From: Paraburkholderia hayleyella
Lineage (GTDB): Bacteria; Pseudomonadota; Gammaproteobacteria; Burkholderiales; Burkholderiaceae
Assembly: GCF_009455685.1 (NCBI RefSeq)
Contig: NZ_QPES01000001.1
Coordinates: forward strand, 2,046,001 to 2,110,000
Length of the DNA: 64,000 bases
Direction: 5' to 3'
In this document: piece after piece, positions 54,024-62,469 of the stretch
How the letters are laid out: each line of letters opens with the position of its first letter
Position numbering within the stretch: position 1 is the first letter of the stretch
Notes under the pieces: generated by a model
Databases searched by the model: none
What the model was told of the DNA's origin: nothing
What the model saw: only the letters and a program-made list of their open reading frames with translations
Made by a program: the position numbers and the translations under genes

Positions 54024-55103
54024 ATGAGCCAGACAGGGATACCCGCGGAGACCGCCATGGAAACCGGAGCACAAGCCAGCACAGAAGCTGCCCCACACGT
54101 CACCACGCCGGAAATCTCGATCATCATTCCCGTCTTCAACGAAGAAGCAGGGCTGGCGGCGCTCTACGCACGGCTCTATCCCGCGCTCGATGCGCTGGGA
54201 ACCGGTTACGAGGTGATCTTCGTCAACGACGGCAGCCGCGACCAGTCCGCCGCGCTGCTGGCCAGGCAGTTTCGCGCGCGCCCCGACACCACGCGGGTGA
54301 TCCTGCTCAACGGCAACTATGGCCAGCACATGGCGATCCTCGCGGGCTTCGAGCAGTCGCGCGGCGACATCATCATCACGCTCGACGCCGACTTGCAAAA
54401 CCCGCCCGAAGAAATCAGCCGCCTCGCGGCCAAGATGCGCGAGGGCTATGACTACGTGGGCACGATCCGCCTGCAACGCCAGGACAGCCTGTGGCGGCGC
54501 AAGGCCTCGCAGATGATGAACCGCGTGCGCGAGCGCATCACACGCATCCGGATGACCGATCAGGGCTGCATGCTGCGCGCGTATAGCCGCCATATCGTGG
54601 ATACGATCAACTGCTGCGGCGAGATCAACACGTTTATTCCGGCGCTCGCTTACACCTTCGCGCAAAACCCCGTCGAAATCGAAGTCGCGCATGAAGAACG
54701 TTTCGCCGGCGAATCCAAATACTCGCTGTATAGCCTGATCCGCCTCAATTTTGATCTGGTGACAGGGTTTTCGGTCGTGCCGTTGCAATGGCTCTCGTTT
54801 ATCGGCGTCATCCTGTCGCTGGGCTCGGCAGCGTTATTTGTGCTGCTGCTGGTTCGCCGCTTCATCGTCGGCGCTGAAGTCCAGGGCGTGTTCACGCTGT
54901 TTGCGATCACCTTCTTTTTACTCGGCGTGATTATTTTCGCGTTAGGGCTGCTAGGCGAGTACATCGGCCGGATTTATCAGCAAGTGCGGGCCCGGCCGCG
55001 CTATCTGGTGCAGACCATTCTCGAGCAGCGCAACGGCCTCGCCGTGACCCAAACGCCGCACCCGCCGACCGTATCAGGCAGCGGCCGGGGGAGCCGCCCG
55101 TGA
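54024..55103 (+). CDS. arnC: Undecaprenyl-phosphate Ara4N/Ara4FN transferase ArnC
   Basis: A 359-residue GT2 enzyme with an extra 30-residue N-terminus, then ISIIIPVFNEEAGLAALYARL, the UDP-binding VIFVNDGSRDQSA, TLDADLQNPPEEI, and two C-terminal membrane helices (about 260-330). It moves 4-formamido-L-arabinose from UDP to undecaprenyl phosphate. Its stop overlaps the formyltransferase start by GTGA-type overlap (55100-55103). Confidence 0.94.
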   Translation: MSQTGIPAETAMETGAQASTEAAPHVTTPEISIIIPVFNEEAGLAALYARLYPALDALGTGYEVIFVNDGSRDQSAALLARQFRARPDTTRVILLNGNYGQHMAILAGFEQSRGDIIITLDADLQNPPEEISRLAAKMREGYDYVGTIRLQRQDSLWRRKASQMMNRVRERITRIRMTDQGCMLRAYSRHIVDTINCCGEINTFIPALAYTFAQNPVEIEVAHEERFAGESKYSLYSLIRLNFDLVTGFSVVPLQWLSFIGVILSLGSAALFVLLLVRRFIVGAEVQGVFTLFAITFFLLGVIIFALGLLGEYIGRIYQQVRARPRYLVQTILEQRNGLAVTQTPHPPTVSGSGRGSRP

Positions 55104-56074
55104 GACCTCGCGCCGTCGTATTCGCTTATCACAACGTGGGCGTGCGCTGCCTGCAGGTGCTGCTGGCGCGCGGCGTCGACGTCGCCCTGGTGGTCACGCA
55201 CGAAGACAACCCGAACGAACGGATCTGGTTTGACAGCGTGGCCGAAGTGGCCGCCGAACAGGGCATCCCAACGCTCACCGGCGCTCAGCAAGCCGAGTTG
55301 CACGAAGCCGTGCGCGCCGCCCAGCCCGATTTCATTTTTTCTTTTTACTACCGCCACATGCTGCCCGTCGCGCTGCTGGCGCTGGCGCCGCGCGGCGCAT
55401 ACAACATGCATGGCTCGCTGCTGCCGCACTATCGGGGCCGGGTGCCGACCAACTGGGCCGTGCTGCATGGCGCCAGCGAAACCGGCGCGACGCTGCATGA
55501 GATGACGGCCAAACCCGATGCGGGCGCGATCCTCGGCCAGACCAGCGTGCCGATCCTGCCTGACGACACCGCAGCCCAAGTCTTCGATAAAGTCACCGTC
55601 GCCGCCGAGCAAACGCTCTGGCGCGTGCTGCCTGCGCTGCTGGCAGGCGAAGCCCCGCATCTGCCCAACGACCTGGCTCAGGGCAGCTACTTCGGCGCTC
55701 GCACGCCCGAGGATGGCCGCATTGACTGGAACCAGAGCGCGCAGCAGGTCTATAACCTGATTCGCGCGGTTGCGCCGCCCTATCCGGGGGCGTTCACCGA
55801 GATCAATGGCACACGCCTGATCGTGGCGCGGGCACGGCTCGCGGCGCCCGGCGCGCTACCCTCTGATTTGCCCGTCGGGCTCCACGTAAGCGATAATGCC
55901 GTTTTTGCCCAATGCGGCGATGGCCGCGCGCTGCGAATCCACGCATTACAGCGAGCGTCCGGGCCGCACGAGCCTCCCCCTCTCCAGGGCGAGAGCCAAA
56001 TCGACACCTTCATCGACACCTTCGTCACCCCCGCCGAACTGGCCCAGCTCCTTCACTCTTGTCGTCATTCATGA
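55100..56074 (+). CDS. UDP-Ara4N formyltransferase (ArnA N-terminal activity as a separate gene)
   Basis: A 324-residue enzyme equivalent to the N-terminal half of E. coli ArnA: formyl-transfer core with NMHGSLLPHYRGRVPTNWAV (catalytic His/Asn motif) and MTAKPDAGAILGQ (Asp). It formylates UDP-Ara4N from formyl-tetrahydrofolate. The start (GTG 55100) overlaps arnC, and its stop overlaps the next gene by ATGA. Confidence 0.93.
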   Translation: MRPRAVVFAYHNVGVRCLQVLLARGVDVALVVTHEDNPNERIWFDSVAEVAAEQGIPTLTGAQQAELHEAVRAAQPDFIFSFYYRHMLPVALLALAPRGAYNMHGSLLPHYRGRVPTNWAVLHGASETGATLHEMTAKPDAGAILGQTSVPILPDDTAAQVFDKVTVAAEQTLWRVLPALLAGEAPHLPNDLAQGSYFGARTPEDGRIDWNQSAQQVYNLIRAVAPPYPGAFTEINGTRLIVARARLAAPGALPSDLPVGLHVSDNAVFAQCGDGRALRIHALQRASGPHEPPPLQGESQIDTFIDTFVTPAELAQLLHSCRHS

Positions 56075-57120
56075 AAAAAGTCCTGATTCTGGGTGTTAAT
56101 GGCTTCATCGGCCATCACCTGTCCAAACGCATCCTCGAAACGACCGACTGGGAAGTGTTCGGCATGGACATGCAAACCGACCGCCTGGGCGATCTGCTCC
56201 ATCACGAGCGGATGCATTTTTTTGAAGGCGATATCACGATCAACAGGGAATGGGTCGAATATCACGTCAAAAAATGCGATGTGATCCTGCCGCTGGTTGC
56301 CATCGCCACGCCAGCCACCTATGTGCAACAGCCGCTGCGCGTGTTCGAACTCGATTTCGAAGCGAACCTGCCGATCGTGCGTTCCGCCGTCAAGTACGGC
56401 AAGCATCTGGTGTTTCCGTCGACCTCCGAGGTCTACGGCATGTGCGCCGACGAAGCCTTCGACCCCGACGCCTCCGAACTCACCTATGGCCCGATCAACA
56501 AGCCGCGCTGGATCTACGCCTGCTCCAAGCAACTGATGGACCGCGTGATCTGGGGTTACGGCATGCAGGAAGGGCTGAACTTCACGCTGTTTCGGCCATT
56601 CAACTGGATTGGCCCTGGGCTCGATTCGATCTACACCCCGAAAGAAGGCAGCTCGCGCGTGGTCACCCAGTTTCTCGGCCATATCGTGCGCGGCGAGAAC
56701 ATCAGCCTCGTTGACGGCGGTGCGCAAAAGCGGGCCTTCACCGATATCGACGACGGCATCAGCGCCCTGATGAAAATCATCGAAAACGCCAAGGGCGTGG
56801 CCTCGGGCAAGATCTACAACATTGGCAATCCGAAGAATAATTTCTCGGTGCGCGAACTGGCGCACAAGATGCTCGCACTGGCGGCCGAATTCCCCGAGTA
56901 CGCCAGCGAAGCCAAAAAAGTGCAGTTGGTCGAGACCTCATCGGGCGCGTATTACGGCACGGGCTACCAGGACGTGCAAAACCGCGTGCCCAAAATCGAC
57001 AATACGATGCAGGAACTCGGCTGGGCTCCGGCCTCGACCTTCGACGACGCGCTGCGCAAGATTTTCGAAGCGTATCGCGGCCATGTCGGCGAGGCACGTG
57101 CCCTCGTCGAACCGCACTAG
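56071..57120 (+). CDS. arnA: UDP-glucuronate decarboxylase (ArnA C-terminal activity as a separate gene)
   Basis: A 349-residue extended SDR equivalent to ArnA's C-terminal half: Rossmann loop VLILGVNGFIGHHLSKRIL, Ser/Thr in FPSTSEVYGMC, Tyr-x3-Lys in WIYACSKQLMDR, and FRPFNWIGPGLD. It oxidatively decarboxylates UDP-glucuronate to UDP-Ara4O. The ATG at 56071 is coupled by ATGA to the formyltransferase; the longer open frame overlapping that gene was rejected. Confidence 0.94.
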   Translation: MKKVLILGVNGFIGHHLSKRILETTDWEVFGMDMQTDRLGDLLHHERMHFFEGDITINREWVEYHVKKCDVILPLVAIATPATYVQQPLRVFELDFEANLPIVRSAVKYGKHLVFPSTSEVYGMCADEAFDPDASELTYGPINKPRWIYACSKQLMDRVIWGYGMQEGLNFTLFRPFNWIGPGLDSIYTPKEGSSRVVTQFLGHIVRGENISLVDGGAQKRAFTDIDDGISALMKIIENAKGVASGKIYNIGNPKNNFSVRELAHKMLALAAEFPEYASEAKKVQLVETSSGAYYGTGYQDVQNRVPKIDNTMQELGWAPASTFDDALRKIFEAYRGHVGEARALVEPH

Positions 57121-57130
57121 GCGAGCCATC

Positions 57131-58027
57131 TTGCCCCGGATCGTTCTGAAGGTTGACGTCGATACGTTGCGTGGCACCCGCGAAGGCGTGCCCAATCTGG
57201 CACGCCTGTGTGAGCGTTTCGACGCACGCGCCACGTTTCTTTTTAGTCTTGGGCCCGATCACACGGGCTGGGCGATGCGCCGCGTGTTTCGGCCGGGTTT
57301 TCTGCGGAAGGTGTCGCGCACCTCGGTGGTGGAACACTACGGCATCCGCCAGCTGATGTACGGCGTCCTGTTGCCAGGCCCGGATATCGGCCGGCGCGCC
57401 GCCGCGGACATGCGCGCCATTCAGCAGGCGGGCCTTGAGTGCGGCATTCATACATGGGATCACGTCTACTGGCAGGACAACGTACGCCAACGCCCGCGTG
57501 AGTGGACCGTCGCCCAGATGCAGCGCAGCTACGAGCGGTTTTGCGACATCTTCGGCACGCCACCGCCAACGCATGGCGCGGCAGGCTGGCAAATGAACGA
57601 TCACGCCTTTGAACAAATCGACGCCTGGGGCATGCGTTATGCCTCGGATGGACGCGGCCATGAGCCCTACTTTCCGGTGGTCGCGGGCCGCGCGCTCACG
57701 CATGTGCAGATCCCCACGACGCTGCCGACCCTCGATGAAGTTCTGGGCACCGACGGGATTGACACAGGCAATATCGCGGCGTGGCTGCTCAAGCACACTG
57801 AACACATCACACACGATCAGGTTTTCACGCTACATGCCGAACTCGAAGGACAAAAGCTGGCCCCCGTCTTTGAGCAACTGCTGGCTGGCTGGCGTGCACA
57901 AGGCCATACTTTTGCCACGATGGGCGACTACCATGCCACGTTAAACCGTGAGACGTTGCCCGCTTACCCCGTCGCATGGGGCGAAATTCCCGGACGCGCC
58001 GGAGAGCTGATCGTCCAGCCCGGGTAA
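57131..58027 (+). CDS. arnD: Ara4FN deformylase ArnD
   Basis: A 298-residue polysaccharide deacetylase-fold protein. The start TTG 57131 gives LPRIVLKVDVDTLRGTREGVP; VDVDT is the first metal motif, CGIHTWDHVYWQD the second (His-x-x-x-His-like), and MGDYHATL lies near the end. It removes the formyl group from undecaprenyl-P-Ara4FN before ArnT action. It lies 10 bp after arnA and closes the arn run. Confidence 0.92.
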   Translation: MPRIVLKVDVDTLRGTREGVPNLARLCERFDARATFLFSLGPDHTGWAMRRVFRPGFLRKVSRTSVVEHYGIRQLMYGVLLPGPDIGRRAAADMRAIQQAGLECGIHTWDHVYWQDNVRQRPREWTVAQMQRSYERFCDIFGTPPPTHGAAGWQMNDHAFEQIDAWGMRYASDGRGHEPYFPVVAGRALTHVQIPTTLPTLDEVLGTDGIDTGNIAAWLLKHTEHITHDQVFTLHAELEGQKLAPVFEQLLAGWRAQGHTFATMGDYHATLNRETLPAYPVAWGEIPGRAGELIVQPG

Positions 58028-58119
58028 GCGTTAAACGTCAAGTGCGCTGCCCGCCGCGCGTCATCGCCAGTTCGTCGTCTGTCAGTCCGTCTGTCAGTCC
58101 ATTACAACCGGAGCCCTCC

Positions 58120-58581
58120 GTGTCTATTGCAGTTGACCAACCCGTCCCCGACTTCACCGCACTGGCAACCGGCGCGGATATCACGCTGTCCAGCCTGAGG
58201 GGTAAAAAGGTAGTGCTGTATTTCTATCCGAAAGACAACACCCCCGGCTGCACCACTGAAAGCTTGCAGTTCCGCGACCTGTATCCGGCGTTTCAGGCTG
58301 CGGGCGCTGAAATCATTGGTGTGTCACGCGACAGCCTGCGCTCGCACGACAATTTCAAAGCCAAACTCGAACTGCCGTTTGCCCTGATTTCCGACCCGCA
58401 AGAAACGCTGTGCATGCTGTTTGGCGTGATGAAGCTGAAAAAAATGTATGGCCGGGAAGTACGCGGCATCGAGCGCTCAACCTTCCTCATCGACGCCGCC
58501 GGTGTGCTTCGTCACGAGTGGCGCGGCGTCAAGGTGCCCGGGCATGTCGCAGATATCCTGCAAGCTGTACAAGCGTTGTGA
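58120..58581 (+). CDS. bcp: Thioredoxin-dependent thiol peroxidase (Bcp/PrxQ), 1-Cys type
   Basis: A 153-residue peroxiredoxin: VVLYFYPKDNTPGCTTESLQ contains the peroxidatic Cys44. The resolving Cys that normally follows five residues later in E. coli Bcp is Leu49 here, so it should work as a 1-Cys enzyme or with an external thiol. GTG 58120 is preceded by GGAG at 6 nt. It follows arnD at 92 bp and ends at a clear terminator. Confidence 0.93.
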   Translation: MSIAVDQPVPDFTALATGADITLSSLRGKKVVLYFYPKDNTPGCTTESLQFRDLYPAFQAAGAEIIGVSRDSLRSHDNFKAKLELPFALISDPQETLCMLFGVMKLKKMYGREVRGIERSTFLIDAAGVLRHEWRGVKVPGHVADILQAVQAL

Positions 58582-58916
58582 GCCGCGCTATATTGGGCCG
58601 CAATGCATGCCTATCTATCCCCTACTTTTCATCGCCCTGCCCAGTCCCACGTTTGCATGACTGAGCGCGTACAGGACACAGCGATGACCGAAGCCGAGCC
58701 GCTTGCCCGTTATGCCTGGGCAGCGGCTTTTTTCATGGTGTCAGGACGTTCTTTTATTCGTTCTTGCGCTTTCGTCAAGGAGCCCATCGAAACACAGGCG
58801 AACTGGCATTTCTAGACCGAAGCGCGCCTTTTGGCGCAGCCTGCGTGCCGCTGCCCAGCACCGCAGGATGCGACAGACGGCGCACGATATGTGACCCGAA
58901 TCTTTCGAGGGAAATC
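58582..58916. other. Intergenic region between bcp and phoH
   Basis: It contains the bcp terminator and a second small hairpin GCGCC-TTTT-GGCGC at about 58827-58840. No open frame with coding features is present. Confidence 0.5.
58697..58733 (+). terminator. Intrinsic terminator of bcp
   Basis: AGCCGCTTGCCC pairs with GGGCAGCGGCT with one bulge, followed by six Ts. Confidence 0.75.
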
Positions 58917-60680
58917 ATGCCTTTGCCTACCCCCCCCAGCAAACTGGGCACGTTACTGCCCGCTGACGAATACAAGGCCAGCGCTCAACCCGCTAAAGCA
59001 GGTAAAAAAGCCGCCAGCACGGCTTCAGCATTGCAACCGGTAAGCGTTGCAGCCGAGCCCGAGACAGCCCCCGGGCGCAACCGGAAATCGCGGCAAACTG
59101 CTGCGCTTTTGCAACCGGTCCCGAGCGCGCCTGCCGCCGTACTGGCTCCGGCTCCGGCTGCACCCGCACGCGAGCCGGTAGCCGCGCGTGCGAAGAGAAA
59201 ACCGGCCAACGATGCCGCCGCAGCCCTGGCTGCACCCGCCACGCCTACCCGTTCCAGCAAGCGCAACAACAACCGCGGCGAGCTCGAAATGCGCAAGCTG
59301 TTCGTGCTCGATACCAACGTGTTGATGCACGACCCAAGCTGCCTGTTCCGCTTCGAAGAGCACGACGTCTATCTGCCGATGATGACGCTCGAGGAACTCG
59401 ACAACCACAAAAAGGGCATGTCGGAAGTGGCGCGCAACGCACGCCAGGTGAGCCGCACGCTCGATGCGTTAGTCGCCTACGCAGGGGAAATTTCGGCAGG
59501 CATCGCGCTCTCGCGCCTTGGCAGCCGCGAAGCATTGGGGTGCCTGTATTTCCAGACCACGCTCACGCACATCGAACCCGTGGACGGCCTGCCGCAAGGC
59601 AAGGCAGATAACCAGATCCTCGGCGTGGTGCGAGCCTTGCAGCGTGAACGGCAAGACCGCCAGGTCGTGCTGGTGTCGAAAGACATCAACATGCGCATCA
59701 AGGCGCACGCCCTTGGCCTGCCCGCGGAAGACTACTTCAACGACCAGGTGCTGGAAGACAAGGATCTGCTTTATTCCGGCATTCGCGCACTGCCCCAGGA
59801 TTTCTGGAACAAGCATGGCAAGGGCATGGAAAGCTGGCAGGACACCAAAAACGGCACGACGTTTTATCGCATAACCGGGCCGTTGTGTGCGTCGATGCTG
59901 GTCAATGAGTTTGTCTATCTCGAGCCGCAAAACGGCGAACCCGCGTTCCATGCCATCGTGCGCGAACTCAACGGTAAAACCGCGTTACTGCAAACCCTGC
60001 GCGATTATGGCCATCACAAGAACAACGTCTGGGGCATCACGGCGCGCAACCGCGAGCAAAATTTCGCGCTGAACCTGCTGATGAACCCCGAGGTTGATTT
60101 CGTCACCCTGCTCGGCCAGGCCGGCACCGGCAAAACCTTGATGGCGCTGGCCGCGGGGCTAGCGCAGGTGCTCGATGACAAGCGCTACAACGAAATCATC
60201 GTGACCCGCGCAACCGTGCCCGTCGGCGAAGATATTGGCTTTTTGCCCGGCACCGAAGAAGAAAAAATGCAGCCCTGGATGGGTGCCTTCGATGACAACC
60301 TCGAAGTACTGCAAAAAACCGATGATTCCGCTGGCGAATGGGGCCGCGCGGCGACCCAGGAGCTGATCCGCTCGCGTCTGAAGGTCAAGAGCATGAGCTT
60401 TATGCGTGGCCGTACTTTCGTCGATAAATATCTGATCATCGACGAAGCGCAAAATCTGACGCCCAAGCAAATGAAAACGCTCGTCACCCGGGCAGGCCCG
60501 GGCACGAAGATCATCTGTCTTGGCAATATCGCGCAAATCGACACGCCCTACCTGACTGAAGGCAGCTCCGGCCTCACTTACGTGGTGGACCGCTTCAAAG
60601 GCTGGACGCACAGTGGTCATGTGACGCTGGCGCGTGGCGAGCGCTCACGGCTGGCCGATTACGCCTCGGAAGTGCTCTAG
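58917..60680 (+). CDS. PIN-domain PhoH-family ATPase (PhoH2-like)
   Basis: A 587-residue protein. Residues 1-120 are low-complexity Ala/Pro/Lys. Then a PIN RNase domain starts at KLFVLDTNVLMHDPSCLF (metal Asp) with EVARNARQVSRTLD, followed by a PhoH ATPase: Walker A GQAGTGKTLMALAAGL, Walker B YLIIDEAQNLTP, and KIICLGNIAQID. PIN-PhoH proteins combine RNase and RNA helicase activities. ATG 58917 has GAGGGA upstream. It ends before a strong terminator. Confidence 0.92.
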   Translation: MPLPTPPSKLGTLLPADEYKASAQPAKAGKKAASTASALQPVSVAAEPETAPGRNRKSRQTAALLQPVPSAPAAVLAPAPAAPAREPVAARAKRKPANDAAAALAAPATPTRSSKRNNNRGELEMRKLFVLDTNVLMHDPSCLFRFEEHDVYLPMMTLEELDNHKKGMSEVARNARQVSRTLDALVAYAGEISAGIALSRLGSREALGCLYFQTTLTHIEPVDGLPQGKADNQILGVVRALQRERQDRQVVLVSKDINMRIKAHALGLPAEDYFNDQVLEDKDLLYSGIRALPQDFWNKHGKGMESWQDTKNGTTFYRITGPLCASMLVNEFVYLEPQNGEPAFHAIVRELNGKTALLQTLRDYGHHKNNVWGITARNREQNFALNLLMNPEVDFVTLLGQAGTGKTLMALAAGLAQVLDDKRYNEIIVTRATVPVGEDIGFLPGTEEEKMQPWMGAFDDNLEVLQKTDDSAGEWGRAATQELIRSRLKVKSMSFMRGRTFVDKYLIIDEAQNLTPKQMKTLVTRAGPGTKIICLGNIAQIDTPYLTEGSSGLTYVVDRFKGWTHSGHVTLARGERSRLADYASEVL

Positions 60681-60752
60681 GCTCCAAGCTTCAGGCTCGT
60701 GGTTGATGTCCTGTCCCCGGGATATTCATCCGCCTGGTTTTAAAAATCTGAA

Positions 60753-60789
60753 AGCCACATCGGGCAACAAGCCCGATGTGGCTTTTTTT
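60753..60789 (+). terminator. Intrinsic terminator of the PIN-PhoH gene
   Basis: A perfect 13-bp stem (AGCCACATCGGGC/GCCCGATGTGGCT) with a 5-nt loop, followed by seven Ts. Confidence 0.92.
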
Positions 60790-61052
60790 ATGGAATGCAT
60801 GGAAGCCGTTCCAAAAAAATAATCACGCGAGCAGCAGACAACTGGAAATTTTATTTCCTAAATAATTTTTTGGTAAAGCATCCGCGACCCTATACCCCTG
60901 CAAAATGCGCATCATTGGCGCCGAGGTAAAGCAGCATTATTGCCAGACGCAATGTACGACAGCATTCAGAACCGAATCACTATACTCAAATACAAGCGGT
61001 TCTATAAAAGACAGCGAACATAAATATTTTCATTCATTTCGAAGGATAAATC
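60790..61052. other. AT-rich upstream region of the orphan gene
   Basis: Markedly AT-rich compared with neighbours. Two -10-like boxes are present, TATACT (60981-60986) and TATAAA (61003-61008), neither with a convincing -35 box. A GAAGGA ribosome site stands 7 nt before ATG 61053. No TTCG-N16-TTCG (hrp/PIP-type) motif was found. Confidence 0.5.
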
Positions 61053-62147
61053 ATGGAACGAGTCAATAAGGCATCCGAAAATAATATTGCCAGCTACAAA
61101 GCTAACGAATCCGACTCTCAATCCCCGGCAACCAAGGCACGTCCGCTTCGGGCATCGCCTGTAGTGACGTCACAGCCGGCGTCCGACAGCGGAGCTGGAA
61201 TACAGAAGCACAATGCGGTTTCCGCGCGCGCCGGTACGCTTGCCAAGCCCTCATCCTCCGGCGGAGCTGGAACGCAGAAACCCAGCGCTCCTGCCACTCG
61301 CGCCGGTACATCCGCCAATCCATCGACTGACAGTAATCGTCAGGGCCGCGCGGGACAGGAGAAAGAGAAGTCAACAGCCGAACACTTGTTGAATATCGCG
61401 CAAGGTGCGGGCGGCGTGCTATCTAACTATCAATTAGGCCAAACACAGGTAGGGAATGCGATCAACGACTTCCGCTCTGGCAATCCGGTTTCAGGCTTTG
61501 GCAATGCCGTCGGTTCAGTAGGATCGCTGATGGGTTTCACGGGATCGGCATTGAACGGCATTTCAAGTATTGCCGGCCTGGCCGGAAACCAAAGTCTGTC
61601 AGACAAAGTTAAGGCCGCATCTGATGCATTTTCAGTTAAAGGCATGGAGTCCCTGTCATCCAGCTCGGCGTTAGGCTCGATTGCTAGTGCCATCAATACG
61701 TCTCGGGATCCAAACAAGACACAAGAGGACAAAAATCAAGCCACTACCCTTACGGCTGCAGAGCTTGCGAGCGCTGGCGGCCCAGTCATAACCGGCCAGG
61801 GAAACAGTGACGCCAGCAAGTTTTGGAAACAGTTCGGCAGTTCGCTGGGGAACACCGGGACGTTGGTAGGTGGCGTACAAACCATGAAGAACAGCCTGGA
61901 TGCATTCAAAAGTGACATTCAGCAGGGCCACTACGGCCAAGCGCTGATCTCAGGGATTGGAGGCGTCCAAGGTGCGACTCGGGCCGGCATGGCGCTATCG
62001 TCCACGCTGGGCAGCGCGTTGACGGAAGCCGGCTACAAGACCGCCGGAGAGAACGCCACCAAGGCTGCTCCGCTACTCGGCAACCTGTTCTTCGCGCTCG
62101 GTAACCTGCAGGGTGCGATGAGCAAAACGCTCAGCAAAGACCACTAA
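61053..62147 (+). CDS. Unrecognised Ser/Gly/Ala-rich protein, 364 residues
   Basis: I do not recognise a family. Residues 1-115 are polar and disorder-like (Ser, Pro, Ala, Lys, Gly) with two copies of a 24-residue repeat (first GAGIQKHNAVSARAGTLAKP, second GAGTQKPSAPATRAGTSANP). The rest is Gly/Ser/Ala-rich with helical, weakly amphipathic stretches (LLNIAQGAGGVLSNYQLGQ; VGSLMGFTGSALNGISSIAG; GALTEAGYKTAGENATKA-like). There is no signal peptide, cysteine, transmembrane helix or catalytic motif. The first 15 residues (ERVNKASENNIASYK) are Ser/Asn-rich like type III secretion signals. Start and ribosome site are clear; it is monocistronic between two hairpins. Confidence 0.75.
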   Translation: MERVNKASENNIASYKANESDSQSPATKARPLRASPVVTSQPASDSGAGIQKHNAVSARAGTLAKPSSSGGAGTQKPSAPATRAGTSANPSTDSNRQGRAGQEKEKSTAEHLLNIAQGAGGVLSNYQLGQTQVGNAINDFRSGNPVSGFGNAVGSVGSLMGFTGSALNGISSIAGLAGNQSLSDKVKAASDAFSVKGMESLSSSSALGSIASAINTSRDPNKTQEDKNQATTLTAAELASAGGPVITGQGNSDASKFWKQFGSSLGNTGTLVGGVQTMKNSLDAFKSDIQQGHYGQALISGIGGVQGATRAGMALSSTLGSALTEAGYKTAGENATKAAPLLGNLFFALGNLQGAMSKTLSKDH

Positions 62148-62157
62148 AGCCGTTCCG

Positions 62158-62192
62158 CGAGGCTGCCACCAGAATGCTTGGCGGCAGCCTCG
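62158..62192 (+). terminator. Hairpin after the orphan gene
   Basis: CGAGGCTGCC and GGCAGCCTCG form a perfect 10-bp stem starting 11 bp after the stop codon. The following sequence (TCATTC) is only weakly T-rich. Confidence 0.6.
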
Positions 62193-62469
62193 TCATTCGG
62201 GGGTCGCTTCAGATCTTGATGATTCTGGCTGATTGTTCGTCTCGTTATCTCGCCAGGATACCGACCTCACACAATGAGGTCACAAGTTGCGTGAGCTACT
62301 CCAGGGAGAAACAACACAGTACAAGCGCCCCGCATCACTCGCCGAAACAAAGCTATTTATCCATGGACTTCAAGTAAATTGTCAAGAGTTCTTGCCTACG
62401 CCATGCTGGGCGGGCTACCATCCGCCCATCAGCACTCTCTTGACGGGTTTTTCACCCGCTTGTGGTTTC
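62193..62469. other. Intergenic region upstream of the NlpC/P60 gene
   Basis: It contains a 7-bp dyad GACCTCA/TGAGGTC at 62263-62281. No clear promoter boxes or genes were seen; the open frame that extends upstream from 62470 has no coding features. Confidence 0.45.

Noticed and set aside
55912..56070. Extended start of the UDP-glucuronate decarboxylase
   Set aside because: It would overlap the formyltransferase by 160 bp; ATG 56071 gives the normal Rossmann start and an ATGA overlap.
61000..61052. hrp_II/PIP-type box upstream of the orphan gene
   Set aside because: Only a single TTCG is present; no second copy at the required spacing.
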